The notes: generated by a model not told the origin, from the letters alone. Positions 32,418 through 43,525 are shown, numbered from the stretch's first letter. The stretch is 64,000 nucleotides of DNA from Clarireedia homoeocarpa (GCA_001465935.1 LNKV01000017.1:11499-75498); one strand, 5' to 3'. Made by a program: numbers and translations.

Positions 32418-32892
32418 TTCTGATCTGTGGCCTATTGGTAAATGGATATATATCTCGGACCTTCAGAGATCAGGAATACTGATTAAAAGGGCTTTCCTCG
32501 CGTAAAGCTCGTTTAGAGGAACCGGACAATGAGTCGTGATATAGGTTCGCGAAAGTTGCTGTTGATGTGTGGGCGTGATGCTCATGAGAAAAGCCCACAT
32601 GCTGAATTCTGCAGTATTGTCTCGAGCAGAAGTTGCCGTGTTCGTAGTGAAGTTGTGGGTACTGTACTCCTATAGGGTTGCGGAAAAGGGAAACGTCGAA
32701 CGTCAATCTCCACAAATTATAGCTACAGGAAGGCTAAACCTCTTTGGGTTGAGGCCATAGCTTTAGACACAGCACGGATTGCTACTTTCTAAATTCGCAT
32801 CAACAATTTTTGCCTTGCAGGTCAATTTGTTCAACCCACAATACACAAGTCGGCTTTCGCAATCTCTAGGATCTTCGGCAAAAGTCAGATGT
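32418..32892. promoter_or_regulatory. Divergent promoter region, BBOX-like / TPC1
   Basis: 475 bp between two outward-facing start codons. No repeat or specific element was recognised. Confidence 0.5.
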
Positions 32893-34023
32893 ATGTCTCG
32901 CAGCAGTGAGCATTTGAAAGATGAGGTATTCGATTAACAAACATCATCTATGATGAAAAGCATTGGTTGACAACATGTTTGAAGGGCTCCAAAACTCAAT
33001 CAATGTTGGCTGGCGCAACGGCTGGATTGATTGCCAGGTAAGCTTGCCAGAGCACTGAAGTTTTTATGATCTAATATTTCTTCCCCGCAGATTTGTGATT
33101 GCTCCACTCGATGTCGCCAAGATCCGCCTCCAACTGCAAACGCATTCGGCATCAGACCCTCTATCGCATCGAGACTTGCGAGGGTCGCCAATATACAAAG
33201 GCACTTTGCCAACGATCAAGCACATTTTGCGAGAGGAGGGGCTCACAGGATTATGGAAGGGCAACATTCCGGCAGAGTTGATGTATGTTTCATACAGCGC
33301 GATTCAGTTCACGACTTATAGATCTGTTACTTTGGGACTTCAGACGGCCGTGGGTGAGCATCGAATGCCAGCTGCTGTCGAGAGTTTTATTGCTGGGGCA
33401 TGTGCCGGGGCTGCTGCTACAACCGCAACTTACCCTCTCGATCTCCTTCGTACACGATTTGCCGCACAAGGAACCGAGAAAATATACAGCTCCTTGCGAG
33501 GTTCGATTCGAGACATTGCGAGGAGCGAAGGTCCTAGAGGGTTTTTCCAGGGACTCGGTGCTGGGATTGGACAGATCATTCCCTACATGGGCATTTTCTT
33601 TGCGACGTATGAAACTCTTAGGTTACCTTTGAGCACATTGCAGCTTCCTTTCGGATCAGGCGATGCCACTGCTGGAGTTATTGGCTCAGTGATCGCTAAG
33701 ACGGGCATTTTTCCGTTCGACCTAATTCGGAAAAGATTACAGGTGCAAGGGCCTACTAGAGAAAAATATGTGCACAAGAACATTCCCGTTTACAAAGGCG
33801 TCTTTAAGACTATGCGAGCCATAATCGAGGTTGAAGGTCATCGCGGATTATATCGAGGATTGACAGTTAGGTTTGTGAACCGATGATTACAATTTTCCCG
33901 AATACTGACCTTTTCAGTCTTTTCAAAGCTGCTCCTGCTAGTGCTGTTACCATGTGGACATACGAACGAGTCTTGCATTTACTCTTGGAAATGGAAAACA
34001 AGAAGAATATGACAGAGAGATAA
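32893..34023 (+). CDS. TPC1: Mitochondrial thiamine pyrophosphate carrier
   Basis: Exons 32893-32925, 32985-33037, 33091-33870 and 33918-34023 encode 323 aa. The tiny first exon (MSRSSEHLKDE) is supported because it joins in phase to GSKTQSMLAGATAGL, the usual N-terminus of this carrier. The three mitochondrial-carrier repeats show PLDVAKIRLQLQ, YPLDLLRTRF and FPFDLIRKRLQVQG. The protein sits in the inner mitochondrial membrane with six helices and imports thiamine pyrophosphate in exchange for nucleotides, supplying matrix ThDP enzymes. All splice sites are GT-AG, introns 47-59 bp. The symbol rests on whole-sequence resemblance to fungal TPC1. Confidence 0.9.
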
Positions 34024-34271
34024 ATGCCGAATAGAACCCCGAGTCAATACGGTCGCCAAATTACTTCATGCTACCAGACAAGATAGCTCAGAATATTTGG
34101 CTTTGATAGTGAATGATACTCGAGTTAGACCTAGATACCTTTATACATAGACGATAACTTGACATTTATAACCGATACTTAAATGAAGTTATACAAAGAT
34201 AGGACGCGTTTAGGCTGAATTTGCCGAAGCAGTTTATTTTAATTCAGTCGGTGCTTGAGACATCCACCCGT

Positions 34272-34336
34272 GCCACCATCGTTACTAACAGGGCCACCAC
34301 CGTTTACTAACAGCGCCACCACCGTTTACTAACAGG
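34272..34336. repeat. 22-bp tandem repeat containing TACTAACAG
   Basis: Three units (21, 22 and 22 bp) of gccaccaccgtttactaaca type at 34272, 34293 and 34315. The rest of 34024-34691 is intergenic with nothing else recognised. Confidence 0.85.
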
Positions 34337-34691
34337 GCCTCCCCTCCTCCCGCACTGCTCTGCAAACTTACCACGTGCATCGCTCAATGTGGGCATCTCC
34401 GCCACACTTGCAGGAATAGAGTTCGGACGGAAGGAATTCGACATATTCACATTCAGCGTACCACAGACAAGATGGCATCTTCCAGTTTTCTCCACAGAAC
34501 CTCGAGAGGTATCTCTTAATTGAAGAAGAGTCCCTGGAATTCTTCCATACGTTTCGAGCTCTGTTGCAGTCAGCGGAATTTGAGAAGTTCGTCTACGGGC
34601 AATCGTTTCTGACCTTTTCCACCAGTTACCCCTCTACATCCAATTCACATGTGATAGAACGAACGGCAAATCAACAATACCGCATTCCGAG

Positions 34692-35852
34692 ATGTCGACA
34701 ACGATCACCACTCCGACGGTAGAGCGTCTGGTTGCTCCTTTGCTCGGGTCTTTACCTGCTGCTTCTGTATCTCCTCAACCTCCCACAGCGCTCTTACCAT
34801 TACTGTCGCCGATTTTACGACAGAGAGTGCAGATCCTTTCTTCGTCTTCAAAAGAGCCATGGCTTCCGCTACTCTGCTACGAATCCTCTAAGCTTTCCCA
34901 ATTAGAAAAAGCTGTTAGTAATGATCGGCTGGAAGCACATCCGGTGTCTGGGGAGGTGGAAGTGGATTGGGAAAATGAGGCAGAGCTACAATATCGGCGG
35001 GTTGATAAGGAAACTTTACAAGCACTTGTTACACTGCGAGATTTGTCCTTGACCGTGCGCCTCGTATGGTGCGTCGGGGATGAACTTGGCGGTGGTGATG
35101 GTTGGAGAGTTGGGGAAGTTGGAGTGCTAGACAATGAAAATGAAGCAAAATGGGGCGAAAAGGATATAGCGTCTGCAGAAACTGCGTTTGCGACTGGTGC
35201 TAAAAGACCGTCTCCAGAAACAACTGGAGGTCATCCGAATATATCCAAGGGCAATGCGTCGCTTGAGGAGGAAGAGGATGATGACGACGATTACTGGGCG
35301 CAGTATGACAATACACCTGCTCGTACGCCTGCGCCAAAGTATTCTCCAGCGCCCCACTCCATCCAAAATGGATCGAAAGATAATGCCGACGAAGATTCAT
35401 ATTACGCGCAATACGCAGATGTACAGCCTGCTATGGATAACCATGATCCAGATGAAGCAGCACAAAATGGCACGATTGAATCATCCCTTGGCCAAGACGA
35501 TCACATAACTTCGACGCTACAACAAAGTTTACAGGACCATGCGGTATCCAACGAACCCAACCCATGGAACTCGGATTCTGGCAGTGGAATAATCAATGTA
35601 GGAGAGTATGTTGAGGTCGCACAACCACGCCCTGGGAGTAGTACGGGGTCGAGTGGCAGCGACACAGTTGCGAGACTTGAGAAGAGAGCAGAGCTTCGTG
35701 GACAGAGTGAGCTGGGTATCAAGCAGCATATATCTACGAGCGTTAAGAGCCTGTACAGATTGGCAAAGGTGGCTGGGATTGAGAGGGGAGAATTTCAAAG
35801 ATTGATCCAAACAGAGTTGGATTGCCTCAGTCTGATGGACGAGGATGATTGA
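34692..35852 (+). CDS. Conserved fungal protein of unknown function, 386 aa
   Basis: Single exon with a clear ATG (GAGATGTCG). The N-terminal ~150 residues look folded, with an early helical part (VERLVAPLLGSLPA) and a strand-rich part ending LTVRLVWCVGDELGGGDGWRVGEVG. A disordered acidic middle carries two similar boxes, DDDYWAQYDNTP (about 198-209) and DEDSYYAQYADVQP (about 233-246). The C-terminal ~60 residues form a second conserved-looking helical block (ELGIKQHISTSVKSLYRLAK, then GEFQRLIQTELD). No membrane or signal segment. I do not recognise a named family. The two-domain, linker-boxed design suggests an adaptor, but that is inference. Confidence 0.75.
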   Translation: MSTTITTPTVERLVAPLLGSLPAASVSPQPPTALLPLLSPILRQRVQILSSSSKEPWLPLLCYESSKLSQLEKAVSNDRLEAHPVSGEVEVDWENEAELQYRRVDKETLQALVTLRDLSLTVRLVWCVGDELGGGDGWRVGEVGVLDNENEAKWGEKDIASAETAFATGAKRPSPETTGGHPNISKGNASLEEEEDDDDDYWAQYDNTPARTPAPKYSPAPHSIQNGSKDNADEDSYYAQYADVQPAMDNHDPDEAAQNGTIESSLGQDDHITSTLQQSLQDHAVSNEPNPWNSDSGSGIINVGEYVEVAQPRPGSSTGSSGSDTVARLEKRAELRGQSELGIKQHISTSVKSLYRLAKVAGIERGEFQRLIQTELDCLSLMDEDD

Positions 35853-36411
35853 TAGGGATGTGTTGGGTTACTGTTATGAGCAGGAGATTTGGGCATGACT
35901 TACTTGCGGCCCTCTCTATACTCGCCGATGATGTTTTTAGTTGCCCTTTTAATGATTGTCAATCATCTTGAGTTTGACACTATGTAGATAGAGTAAAAAG
36001 AAACATCTACCATTCCCGTGCCATCAATCTTCAGGTATTATTGTTACATACGACTAGCAAACCTTAGAAATTAAGCTCTCGGTTCGGCTCTTTCCAGCTT
36101 CGAGTGGCAGCTTCCGGTAGGTGATGCACGGACCCTCTGTTTCCTCGAGGTCTCGCTCCCAACTCGATACACCCTTAACTTTTTAATCTCCGAATAGTTG
36201 TAACTATTTGGCACAAAAACGCAAATCACAAAACAAAAACAAAAACAAATTGGACTCTCTTGGATACATAGTGCGAATTCCTTGGACGTGATTCGCGACA
36301 GTTCTCGAGCAAATGTGATTGTGATACACTGACGGGGCAGATCGAGTTTCAATCGCCCAGACCAAGGTCTCCCTCCCATCCCCTCCCAAAGATACGAAAA
36401 CACGACACACA
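35853..36411. other. Intergenic, promoter of the ELMO-family gene
   Basis: Contains an A-rich (CAAAAA)n run near 36226-36247. No gene recognised. Confidence 0.5.
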
Positions 36412-38601
36412 ATGGATCAAGCAGACATACCGTCGCTGCTATCGCGGCTCAATAGCGATGAAGACGCTATGCGCAAAATGGCAGTCTTCAAGCTTCAGTC
36501 TTCAATCAATGATCCTTCCTTCGCAGATGTATTTATATCCTCTGGCGGGCTCACCATTCTACGCCGGTTGATCATGACAACTAATGCAAACACTCTCGCA
36601 TACTCCTTGCAGAGTCTGAGTCGACTACTCGAGGTTGATATGGGCTGGGAAATCTTCGAGTCGCCCGGGGCAGGAGAATTGGTGGAACGCGTGGTGGAGT
36701 TGATTGTCACTCATCCCCTAGTCAATATCCTCCGAGGGGCCATGTCGATATTGGTCGCGATTGTTAGCCACCCGCAATCCGCGAGAGGGGGCATCAAAGT
36801 GCCTGGCGCATTCGGATTTCGAGCTCTGAAACCTGCGGTTGCAGTATATCCACAGTTCTTCGAAATGGTGGTCTCACAACTTAATTCTGCAGATCATCTG
36901 CTTTGCGCCAACGCCCTAATGCTACTCAATGCGCTGATACGAGACGCTATCACAAACGACAATGGAAATACGAAAGACAATATGAGCAAAAGTAGCGGGA
37001 CGGGCGAGGAGTGGCCAAAGTTCATCAAGCGATTACAAGACCTAGGGGTAATCAAATCTGCGTATAGCTTGATGCAGAGCTCGGCATTACAGGACCTGGC
37101 GCACCCATTACTAGAATTTCAGACATTAACGAAGGTTCTGTTGAGCAAGTGGAGGGAGATTAAGGTGGATCTGGAACGACCCGAACATAGACGAGCTCTG
37201 AAAGGTATACATTTGGCGAGCGCTCCTGAGAAGAAAGCTACCAGCAATGGAGCTGTCACAAGAGTTGAAGAAATGGTGGAAGGCTCTAAGAAGGGAAGCC
37301 GACGGCATAACCCAGAGAAATGGCGGCGACTGGGCTTTGAGACTGAAAGCCCTGCTTGGGAGTTCGAATCAACAGGATTCCTTGGGATGATGGACTTGAC
37401 GGATTACATTAAGAAGAATGAAGACAGCTATCAGAAACTTCTGCTAGAGCAATCTTCGAAACCACTTCGCGAACGATGCCCTATTGCAAGGGCGAGTTTG
37501 ATAGTAACATCGATACTTTACGACCACTTCGATGTGGATAAGTCAGATGCTGAGGATGCGAAAGCATATCTTGTTCTAGATGGAGTAAAGAATTATGACA
37601 AAGTATTTCGGCCTTTATTACTACAGTGGTCGAGATTACACACCTCTAGTTTACAGGCATTCTTCAGGTTATGGAAAGCAACTGGTGCGGAGCAGGATGA
37701 TTTTTTGAAAGTCGCAGAGCTAGTAAGAATTTTGGTGGAGCAAGTAGTTGGACAGGCTTCACGGACAAAGGATGTTTTGGAGGTCGAAGAAGAATTATCA
37801 GAATTCGAATATTCAAAGTTGCGAAATTTACAGATGGAATTACTAGAATTGACATTCGAAGATGAATGGAGTCAGCATCTACATCAAGTCAGGGACGAGC
37901 TCAAGCATGAAGCTCTGCAATTTGTCAAGGAACAGAGAATAAGATGTTTACTTCAAGGAGGGTGGTTTCCTAGGATAGTACAGCCGAAAATCAATGGTGA
38001 CGAAAATTCCGGGAAGAGTAACGGACGGAGGATACCTACAACAAGCTGGCGATTCGTCAAGCTTTCTCACAACCGTCGCTATCTCCACTATTTCGATTTC
38101 GACCACCAAATGAGCAAAGAGCCCACACTCGACCAACTCCACGAAAAGATCGACCTAAGCACCATCAGCTCTGTCGTGTCAAACGTCTCTGCATCAACAG
38201 ATGACGGATCAAGTATCTCTAGCTCGTCAACTCTCAAAGACACAGCTCCACCACCAAGTAAACCCATCTCAACTACCAAAATCACAATCAATAGCTACGC
38301 TTCGGCTGGCGAGACCAAGACTCAAGCTACCGGTAGCGATCCTGCGGAAAAGGCAATCCTCACCCTCATGCCACCAACTCATAGTTTAGCCTCAGAATGG
38401 CTCGATGGTCTACTCATGCTACTCAATCAAGCACCCATTACCGCCGAGACAAACAAATTGGTCGGCTTAGTCAGTGACTATGGACTAAAGATTCGACTCC
38501 TGAATGTTAGGCTCGATGATGGATATGGTGGGCCACCACCTGGTGCGGGCGTTGTGCCGAGTAGAGAAGGCTTGGATGATGATTACTATTATGAAGTTTG
38601 A
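36412..38601 (+). CDS. ELMO/CED-12 family protein
   Basis: Intronless, 729 aa. The N-terminal ~300 residues are armadillo-like helical repeats (ADIPSLLSRLNSDEDAMRKM, FISSGGLTILRRLIM, VNILRGAMSILVAIVSHP). The ELMO domain covers about 320-440 with RCPIARASLIVTSILYDHF and RPLLLQWSRLHTSSLQAFFRLW. A C-terminal PH-like domain (about 515-665; WFPRIVQPK, TSWRFVKLSHNRRYLHYFDF) is followed by a short Pro-rich tail (GGPPPGAGVVP). The order ARM-ELMO-PH-proline tail is that of ELMO proteins. In animals, and in Magnaporthe as Elmo1, these partner with a DOCK180-type exchange factor to activate Rac-type GTPases in polarised growth. The Pro tail is the expected DOCK SH3 contact. A long Ser-rich insert splits the PH domain. 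Confidence 0.85.
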   Translation: MDQADIPSLLSRLNSDEDAMRKMAVFKLQSSINDPSFADVFISSGGLTILRRLIMTTNANTLAYSLQSLSRLLEVDMGWEIFESPGAGELVERVVELIVTHPLVNILRGAMSILVAIVSHPQSARGGIKVPGAFGFRALKPAVAVYPQFFEMVVSQLNSADHLLCANALMLLNALIRDAITNDNGNTKDNMSKSSGTGEEWPKFIKRLQDLGVIKSAYSLMQSSALQDLAHPLLEFQTLTKVLLSKWREIKVDLERPEHRRALKGIHLASAPEKKATSNGAVTRVEEMVEGSKKGSRRHNPEKWRRLGFETESPAWEFESTGFLGMMDLTDYIKKNEDSYQKLLLEQSSKPLRERCPIARASLIVTSILYDHFDVDKSDAEDAKAYLVLDGVKNYDKVFRPLLLQWSRLHTSSLQAFFRLWKATGAEQDDFLKVAELVRILVEQVVGQASRTKDVLEVEEELSEFEYSKLRNLQMELLELTFEDEWSQHLHQVRDELKHEALQFVKEQRIRCLLQGGWFPRIVQPKINGDENSGKSNGRRIPTTSWRFVKLSHNRRYLHYFDFDHQMSKEPTLDQLHEKIDLSTISSVVSNVSASTDDGSSISSSSTLKDTAPPPSKPISTTKITINSYASAGETKTQATGSDPAEKAILTLMPPTHSLASEWLDGLLMLLNQAPITAETNKLVGLVSDYGLKIRLLNVRLDDGYGGPPPGAGVVPSREGLDDDYYYEV

Positions 38602-39511
38602 TTAGTTGGGAGACAGAGTGCTACTTTTCTTTCTTGAAAGCTTTGGAAATTAAGTAATTCATTTTTTCTTTTGTCTTTTCTTTTTCTTTTCTTTTTTTTT
38701 TTTTTGAATCATGCTTCCTCTCTTGTATCATATATCTTGGGGCTGGGCTGGCTGCTGGTCTAGTTGGGGATAGCGGTTCTGGTTTTCTTGAGATAAGTTA
38801 GGCAGACTTTGTTTGGTGTGCTTTTATTTATTTGTTTTGATACCCTGGTGCGAATAAAAGAGATTGGTCTACGGTTGGACAGGTGGTGTAGGCATGGGTG
38901 GCTTGGTTGACTGGTGGTGTATAGATAGGTTGGGTGGGGGATTGTAGATGTATACATAATATCCAAGTAATAATATAAAAACAGCCATTCTAGAAAAGCT
39001 GCATCAATATAATAGCTCGACTGTGACGTGTGATCAAAGCTCTTCAACGTTCATGAACACAAGAAGCATCATCGTCTGAGCTTTCCCGCCCGCCTTGTTC
39101 TCAGACTTGGATGCTCCGCTCCAGTTCTTCATTCATCCTGGTCGAAAATATCCTCCTTCCCTTCATTACTGTATCTTCCCTTGCACATACGATTACGATG
39201 CACTCACTCACTTGTCGTCGTCGTCTTCCCGATTCATCCGCTAACATCAATACAGTACACGTTAGTTCTACACTCGCCGCGTACGCACACGCACAGCACC
39301 TATATCCCACCATTCTTCTCTCCTCTCCTCACCCAACCTCACCTCGTCCCATCCCATCCCATTTGTCCCATATAAATCCCGTCCACTTTAGATACCTATA
39401 AAACTCAAATACGTCCAAGTGAATCGCACCAAAAGAAAAGAAAAGAAAAGAAACCCTCGCTTCTTTGGCGAAGCGCGACTTCTCGAAGTGGGCTTTCTTG
39501 GTGTAACTTTG
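38602..39511. other. Intergenic, T-rich and pyrimidine-rich tracts
   Basis: Includes a (TTTTC)n/T-tract near 38660-38705, a CT-rich segment near 39310-39370, a CGTCCACTTT motif at 39380-39389 and (AAAAG)n at about 39430-39451. No gene recognised. Confidence 0.5.
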
Positions 39512-39729
39512 CTCGGGCTACCTACTAGACTAATCGACCAACTTCGGATTTCTGATTGTTCAAGTGCAATCTGGACATTGAGAATATATATATCTGATTA
39601 TCCCAATGCAATTTAATCATTAAGAACTCGTATATACACTTGCTGGAGTAGAGATCTCAAGAGCATATATTTTAGTCGAGTATTGAAGTTTGGGAGTTGG
39701 TCTGATAGTCAGTATGTACACTGTTGGTG
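39512..39729. mobile_element. Decayed second MITE copy (inverted relative to 23440-23655)
   Basis: From about 39535 to 39729 the plus strand matches the reverse complement of 23440-23655 closely, including tctgattgttcaagtgcaat and gagcatatattttagtcga. Most differences are transitions. The left terminal repeat is badly degraded (gggctacctactagac); the right end (gtacactgttggtg) is still recognisable. Boundaries are approximate. Confidence 0.8.
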
Positions 39730-41026
39730 AAGTTCAAATGTGTTGGGACGTCCTTAGGGTATCGTCAAATTGAACCCGATAGACTGTTGGTGAAAAGGAA
39801 AAGTCCTCTGGTGAACCGCGTATGAGGAAAAGAAAACGACTTGTGAAAAGTTGATGGATCTCCTCGAGGGTTCTGTTCTTCTGTTCTTAAATAGGTGAAT
39901 TGGTAAGCAACGAACCTTTCTAAGTCCCCTGAAAATATCTTGATGAACTTTTAAGCCGTTTATACTACTTTTTTCACCAAAGGAGATTTTGGGTAATTCC
40001 TTATAGTGATTTAGTTATTGAGAAAAGGACAAGTAGAGAGAGAGTTTCGGGTATGGACTTTCCAAGTTCGAATTTGTGTGAATGGTGTTGATTTCGATGA
40101 TGTCTGGGGTGTATGGACCTCTTGTTCTCGTAGATGGTATTGATTTCGATGATATCCGAGGCGTATGGACTTCTTGTCCTTGCTAGAGTCCGATGTAACT
40201 GGTGTACCTGTATTCCGACCGTATACTGTAACTTGTTGTGGATCGGCTTCTTCTCTGTTACAACATCATCTTGCCTGCATTTCAAGTCTCTTTTCTGGTG
40301 ACCCACGCAGGGAACAAAGCGAGATCTTTGGAATCCAATCCCCGTGCCCCTTTTTAATTCGAAGTCATAACCGAGAGCCAAGAAGGCTGCACATAAGATT
40401 ATTGGTGATCAGTTCCGCTTGCAACTCCGGTTTTGACTTCATCTTAGATATCTTCCGTTTCTTTCCGCGTAACTAGGACGAAAGGAAAGGAAAATTCGTA
40501 TTTTTGTTGCATATCGCGCGTTTTGCCCAGAATGCTCTTCTTCATCTTGGCTTTGCTTGATTGCTTGGGGCTTGCTTGGTGCGATCGATGTGATGGTTGG
40601 TTCCAAAGATTAGGGTTTCTTGGTTGCGAGGCTTGGGAGTTACAGGATAGGCGTTTGGACCATGGGTGGGTGAGCTTTGGCTCATATATACGTAACGAGA
40701 GGAGTTTAACACAGATACATAGGAAATCTTTCACTACCAAATTGTTGCTCGGTTATATTTCACTTCACTATGGCTCTCCAACAGTCCGTCTAAAGATCTA
40801 GGATCCGGTTTCCAAATCAACGTTTTCCTTTTTGCGGTACAGATAACGCCAGTGGTATTCTTTTTTTCTTTCCTCTAATAAACGCCTATGTAAACTTTTG
40901 AACTTTCGACGGCCAGTTATACAGCGCAACTCAAGGACTAGACGAGTTGTTTTGTGTAATGGAAGTGGTTATGCGGAGATGAGCTTCTCTCACCTTGCTA
41001 GATCTTGGGTATTACGAAGGAAGCTC
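39730..41026. other. Intergenic with a 52-bp degenerate tandem repeat
   Basis: A 52-bp unit (ggtgttgatttcgatgatgt type) occurs at 40084-40135 and again at 40136-40187 with several changes. Other ORFs here show no recognisable features. This region lies downstream of both the ELMO-family gene and MTD1. Confidence 0.6.
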
Positions 41027-42273
41027 CTATGGTCCCGCGTTATCGCTCGGCACCTTGCCTTGGTTTTGTACCAGTCGCTGTTCTACAGTTAGTGATCAAG
41101 AGCATATCATTCAGAAATTATACTAACCAGAAGATTGCGTAACAAAACCGCGATTGTGACCTTTCCAATTGAAGGCACATATATAGAAGCTTTCTCTTTG
41201 ACCGCAGGTCCATCAAAGTTTTTCTCCGAAGAGAAATTGATGCAAACCGCTCCGTCTCTGATAGCTTCGGTGTTGATTTTGAACTTTTCGCCCGGTACAC
41301 CACTGATTATCACATCGCTGATCGCTAAGCACTGGTCAAGTGTGTAATCTGAATCGTGAACCTCGTGATGTGACTTCTTGATACCCTTTCCACGCGTGAA
41401 GACTTTGACACCATCGAGATCGACTGAGTAAACGGTAGCACCGTCATTGGCAAGTAGAGCCGCTAAAGGACGACCAACGACTTCAGATCGGTTGACGACA
41501 GTGATGATCTTTCCAAATAATCGATTTCCGTACGGTAAGATAGAGTTGTATATGTGGAGATATTCGAGAACTTTGACGACCGCAAGAGGAGTGCATGGCA
41601 GGATCGACTTCTGAGTGTTGTGCGGAGGATCGAGGAAACGAATATTCTGATACATATTGAAGACGTATGTGTGGCTCAATCCTTCTACATCCTTATTCAG
41701 GGCAACTGTCTGCTGTATATAACCATCTTGTCGCGAGGGGGCAGGGAAGATTGGATAGTATACAATTATCCCATGGATAGACTCGTCGTTGTTGGCTTTG
41801 ATTATCTCGTCTTCAATTTCTTCCTTGGTGAATTTTCGTAAGTCGAAGTCAAATCCACTGAATAAATGAGATTAGCCAGATGCCTATTTGCTCCCCAAGC
41901 AAGACATTTCACCAGTCAACATTATAACCACCAAGTATCCTCGAATATCTCGACTCAATCTAGTGTTGCATAAGTGAGGGGTGTCGGCCTCTCTCTTGCT
42001 AATCTCTGGGCTTAAGCCTCAGCCTGGTAGTCTTCAAATACATGCATACCTCCTGTCGACAGAGTAGGGATTGTTCGCTTACTTTTCAATGCACGTTGCC
42101 ATTGACCAATCCGCATACATCTTCGCTGCTGGATCATCATTTGCAAGCAGTCCAACAAGCTTGGGCTTGACTGACAACTTCTGCAGTCCTTCTTTGACTT
42201 CTGCCAGCAGGCCTTTAGCAATCCCCTGGGCAAGAATAACCTTGCAGGTTGCTGGGACCGTTGTTGATGCCAT
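41027..42273 (-). CDS. MTD1: NAD-dependent methylenetetrahydrofolate dehydrogenase
   Basis: Exons 42273-42083, 41857-41128 and 41077-41027 give 323 aa, close to the 320 aa of yeast Mtd1. It oxidises 5,10-methylene-THF with NAD+ in cytosolic one-carbon metabolism and is monofunctional. Diagnostic stretches are LLANDDPAAKMYADWS, SILPCTPLAVVKVLEYL, VVNRSEVVGRPLAALLANDG (dinucleotide site) and KASIYVPSIGKVTIAVLLRN. The first intron is 225 bp, unusually long for this window; the join ENGFDFDLR is supported by family alignment. The last exon is short and its acceptor (AACAG) was chosen because it gives RLVQNQGKVPSDNAGP, matching the family C-terminus, rather than the TAG acceptor slightly upstream. 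Confidence 0.92.
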
Positions 42274-43525
42274 TATGACGGGTTGGTTGTTCGCGATATT
42301 GGGAATGAAATACCTTTCACCAATCTCCAGCAGATCAAAGATTGGTAGTAAAAGATGTGCCTCGCTCGGTTCAACAATCAACTACTGCTGTCCTTGTGAA
42401 GTGAATGCAGAAAGCCAGGAACGGGTGAGAAGAAAGAAACTTCTGCAGATGAAAATTTATTTTATGCTTATCTTATCGGTTGGAGGGGAAATTTGGAGGG
42501 GTAACAGTATCCGACAAGGGTAGGTAGGGCGGCATGCCATGCGTGCTACTTACTGAGCTACTCGTACTTGCCGGAGTTTAGAAAGACAATCAAGGAATGG
42601 AAGATTAGGATTATGAAGTTGTTTTTCTCTGATGTCTTGCTACATTTCTGACATCAGTTACCTTACTTCAGACACAATCAACATATACAAATTTGTGCTT
42701 TTAGATGAGTTTGCTCGTACTTTTAATGTGCCGCCGCCGTAAAGATCATTGTGTTCCGAGGTACTACCGACGGGGATGTCACCGCCGGCAGAAAAGCAAA
42801 GCTCTTGAGATAGCATCACTTGTGCCATCGGTAATATCTTCTCATCAAAACACTGCAATTCAATCGCAAACTGCAGTGCAAGTCTCAACGAAATCTTCCT
42901 ACCCTTGAAAGCACCGTCATTCATTTTATTCTCCTTACTATCTGTAAAGTTTACTACTCGTTTTTGCCAGTTAGCAAGCACGCGTCATTCGGTTTGCGAC
43001 TCGAATTGATTCTGCTACTGCAGCAGATTTACCACTGCCTTTCACAGTAAGTTTTATTTCACTTCCCCGGACAGATCCTAAGCTTCTTCAATATCCATGG
43101 TCTGCGACCTCGTTCTCGCCTTCATCGCTCGCCCAAGAACATTCGACAGGTTGCTCGGTCGCAACCCCTCTCTGCCTGCGCGGAGTTGACCATGCCATTG
43201 GAGAACACTGCTACTCTGTAGAACCGATTCATTTGCTACATTCGGGCTTAACCTCTTTACTTTGCATCTACGTCAACCATTTTGGGTGGTTAAAATTCCT
43301 ACCCACAGATGAAGTCTCATCGTGGTGATGCGTTTCACGAAGAGTTTGATTCATCACGACTGCAGGACTGCTATAATTAGTCTTTATCTATGGAGCTGTA
43401 TAGCTTCTTATCTGGCACGCAACTAACACACTTTTGTTTCTAGGTTACTTGTCCTCCTTAAACTCGATCGAAAGACACTTCATTTATTCTACACAATAAG
43501 ATTCCTCGGCGAAATAGACGCACAA
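42274..43525. other. Divergent intergenic region, MTD1 / MMS19
   Basis: 1252 bp between outward-facing start codons. Minus-strand ORFs near 42660-42980 have no recognisable features. An additional non-coding 5' exon of MMS19 could lie here but cannot be shown. Confidence 0.5.

Noticed and set aside
40001..40381. 126-aa minus-strand ORF
   Set aside because: It spans the 52-bp degenerate tandem repeat, has no domain and no splice support.
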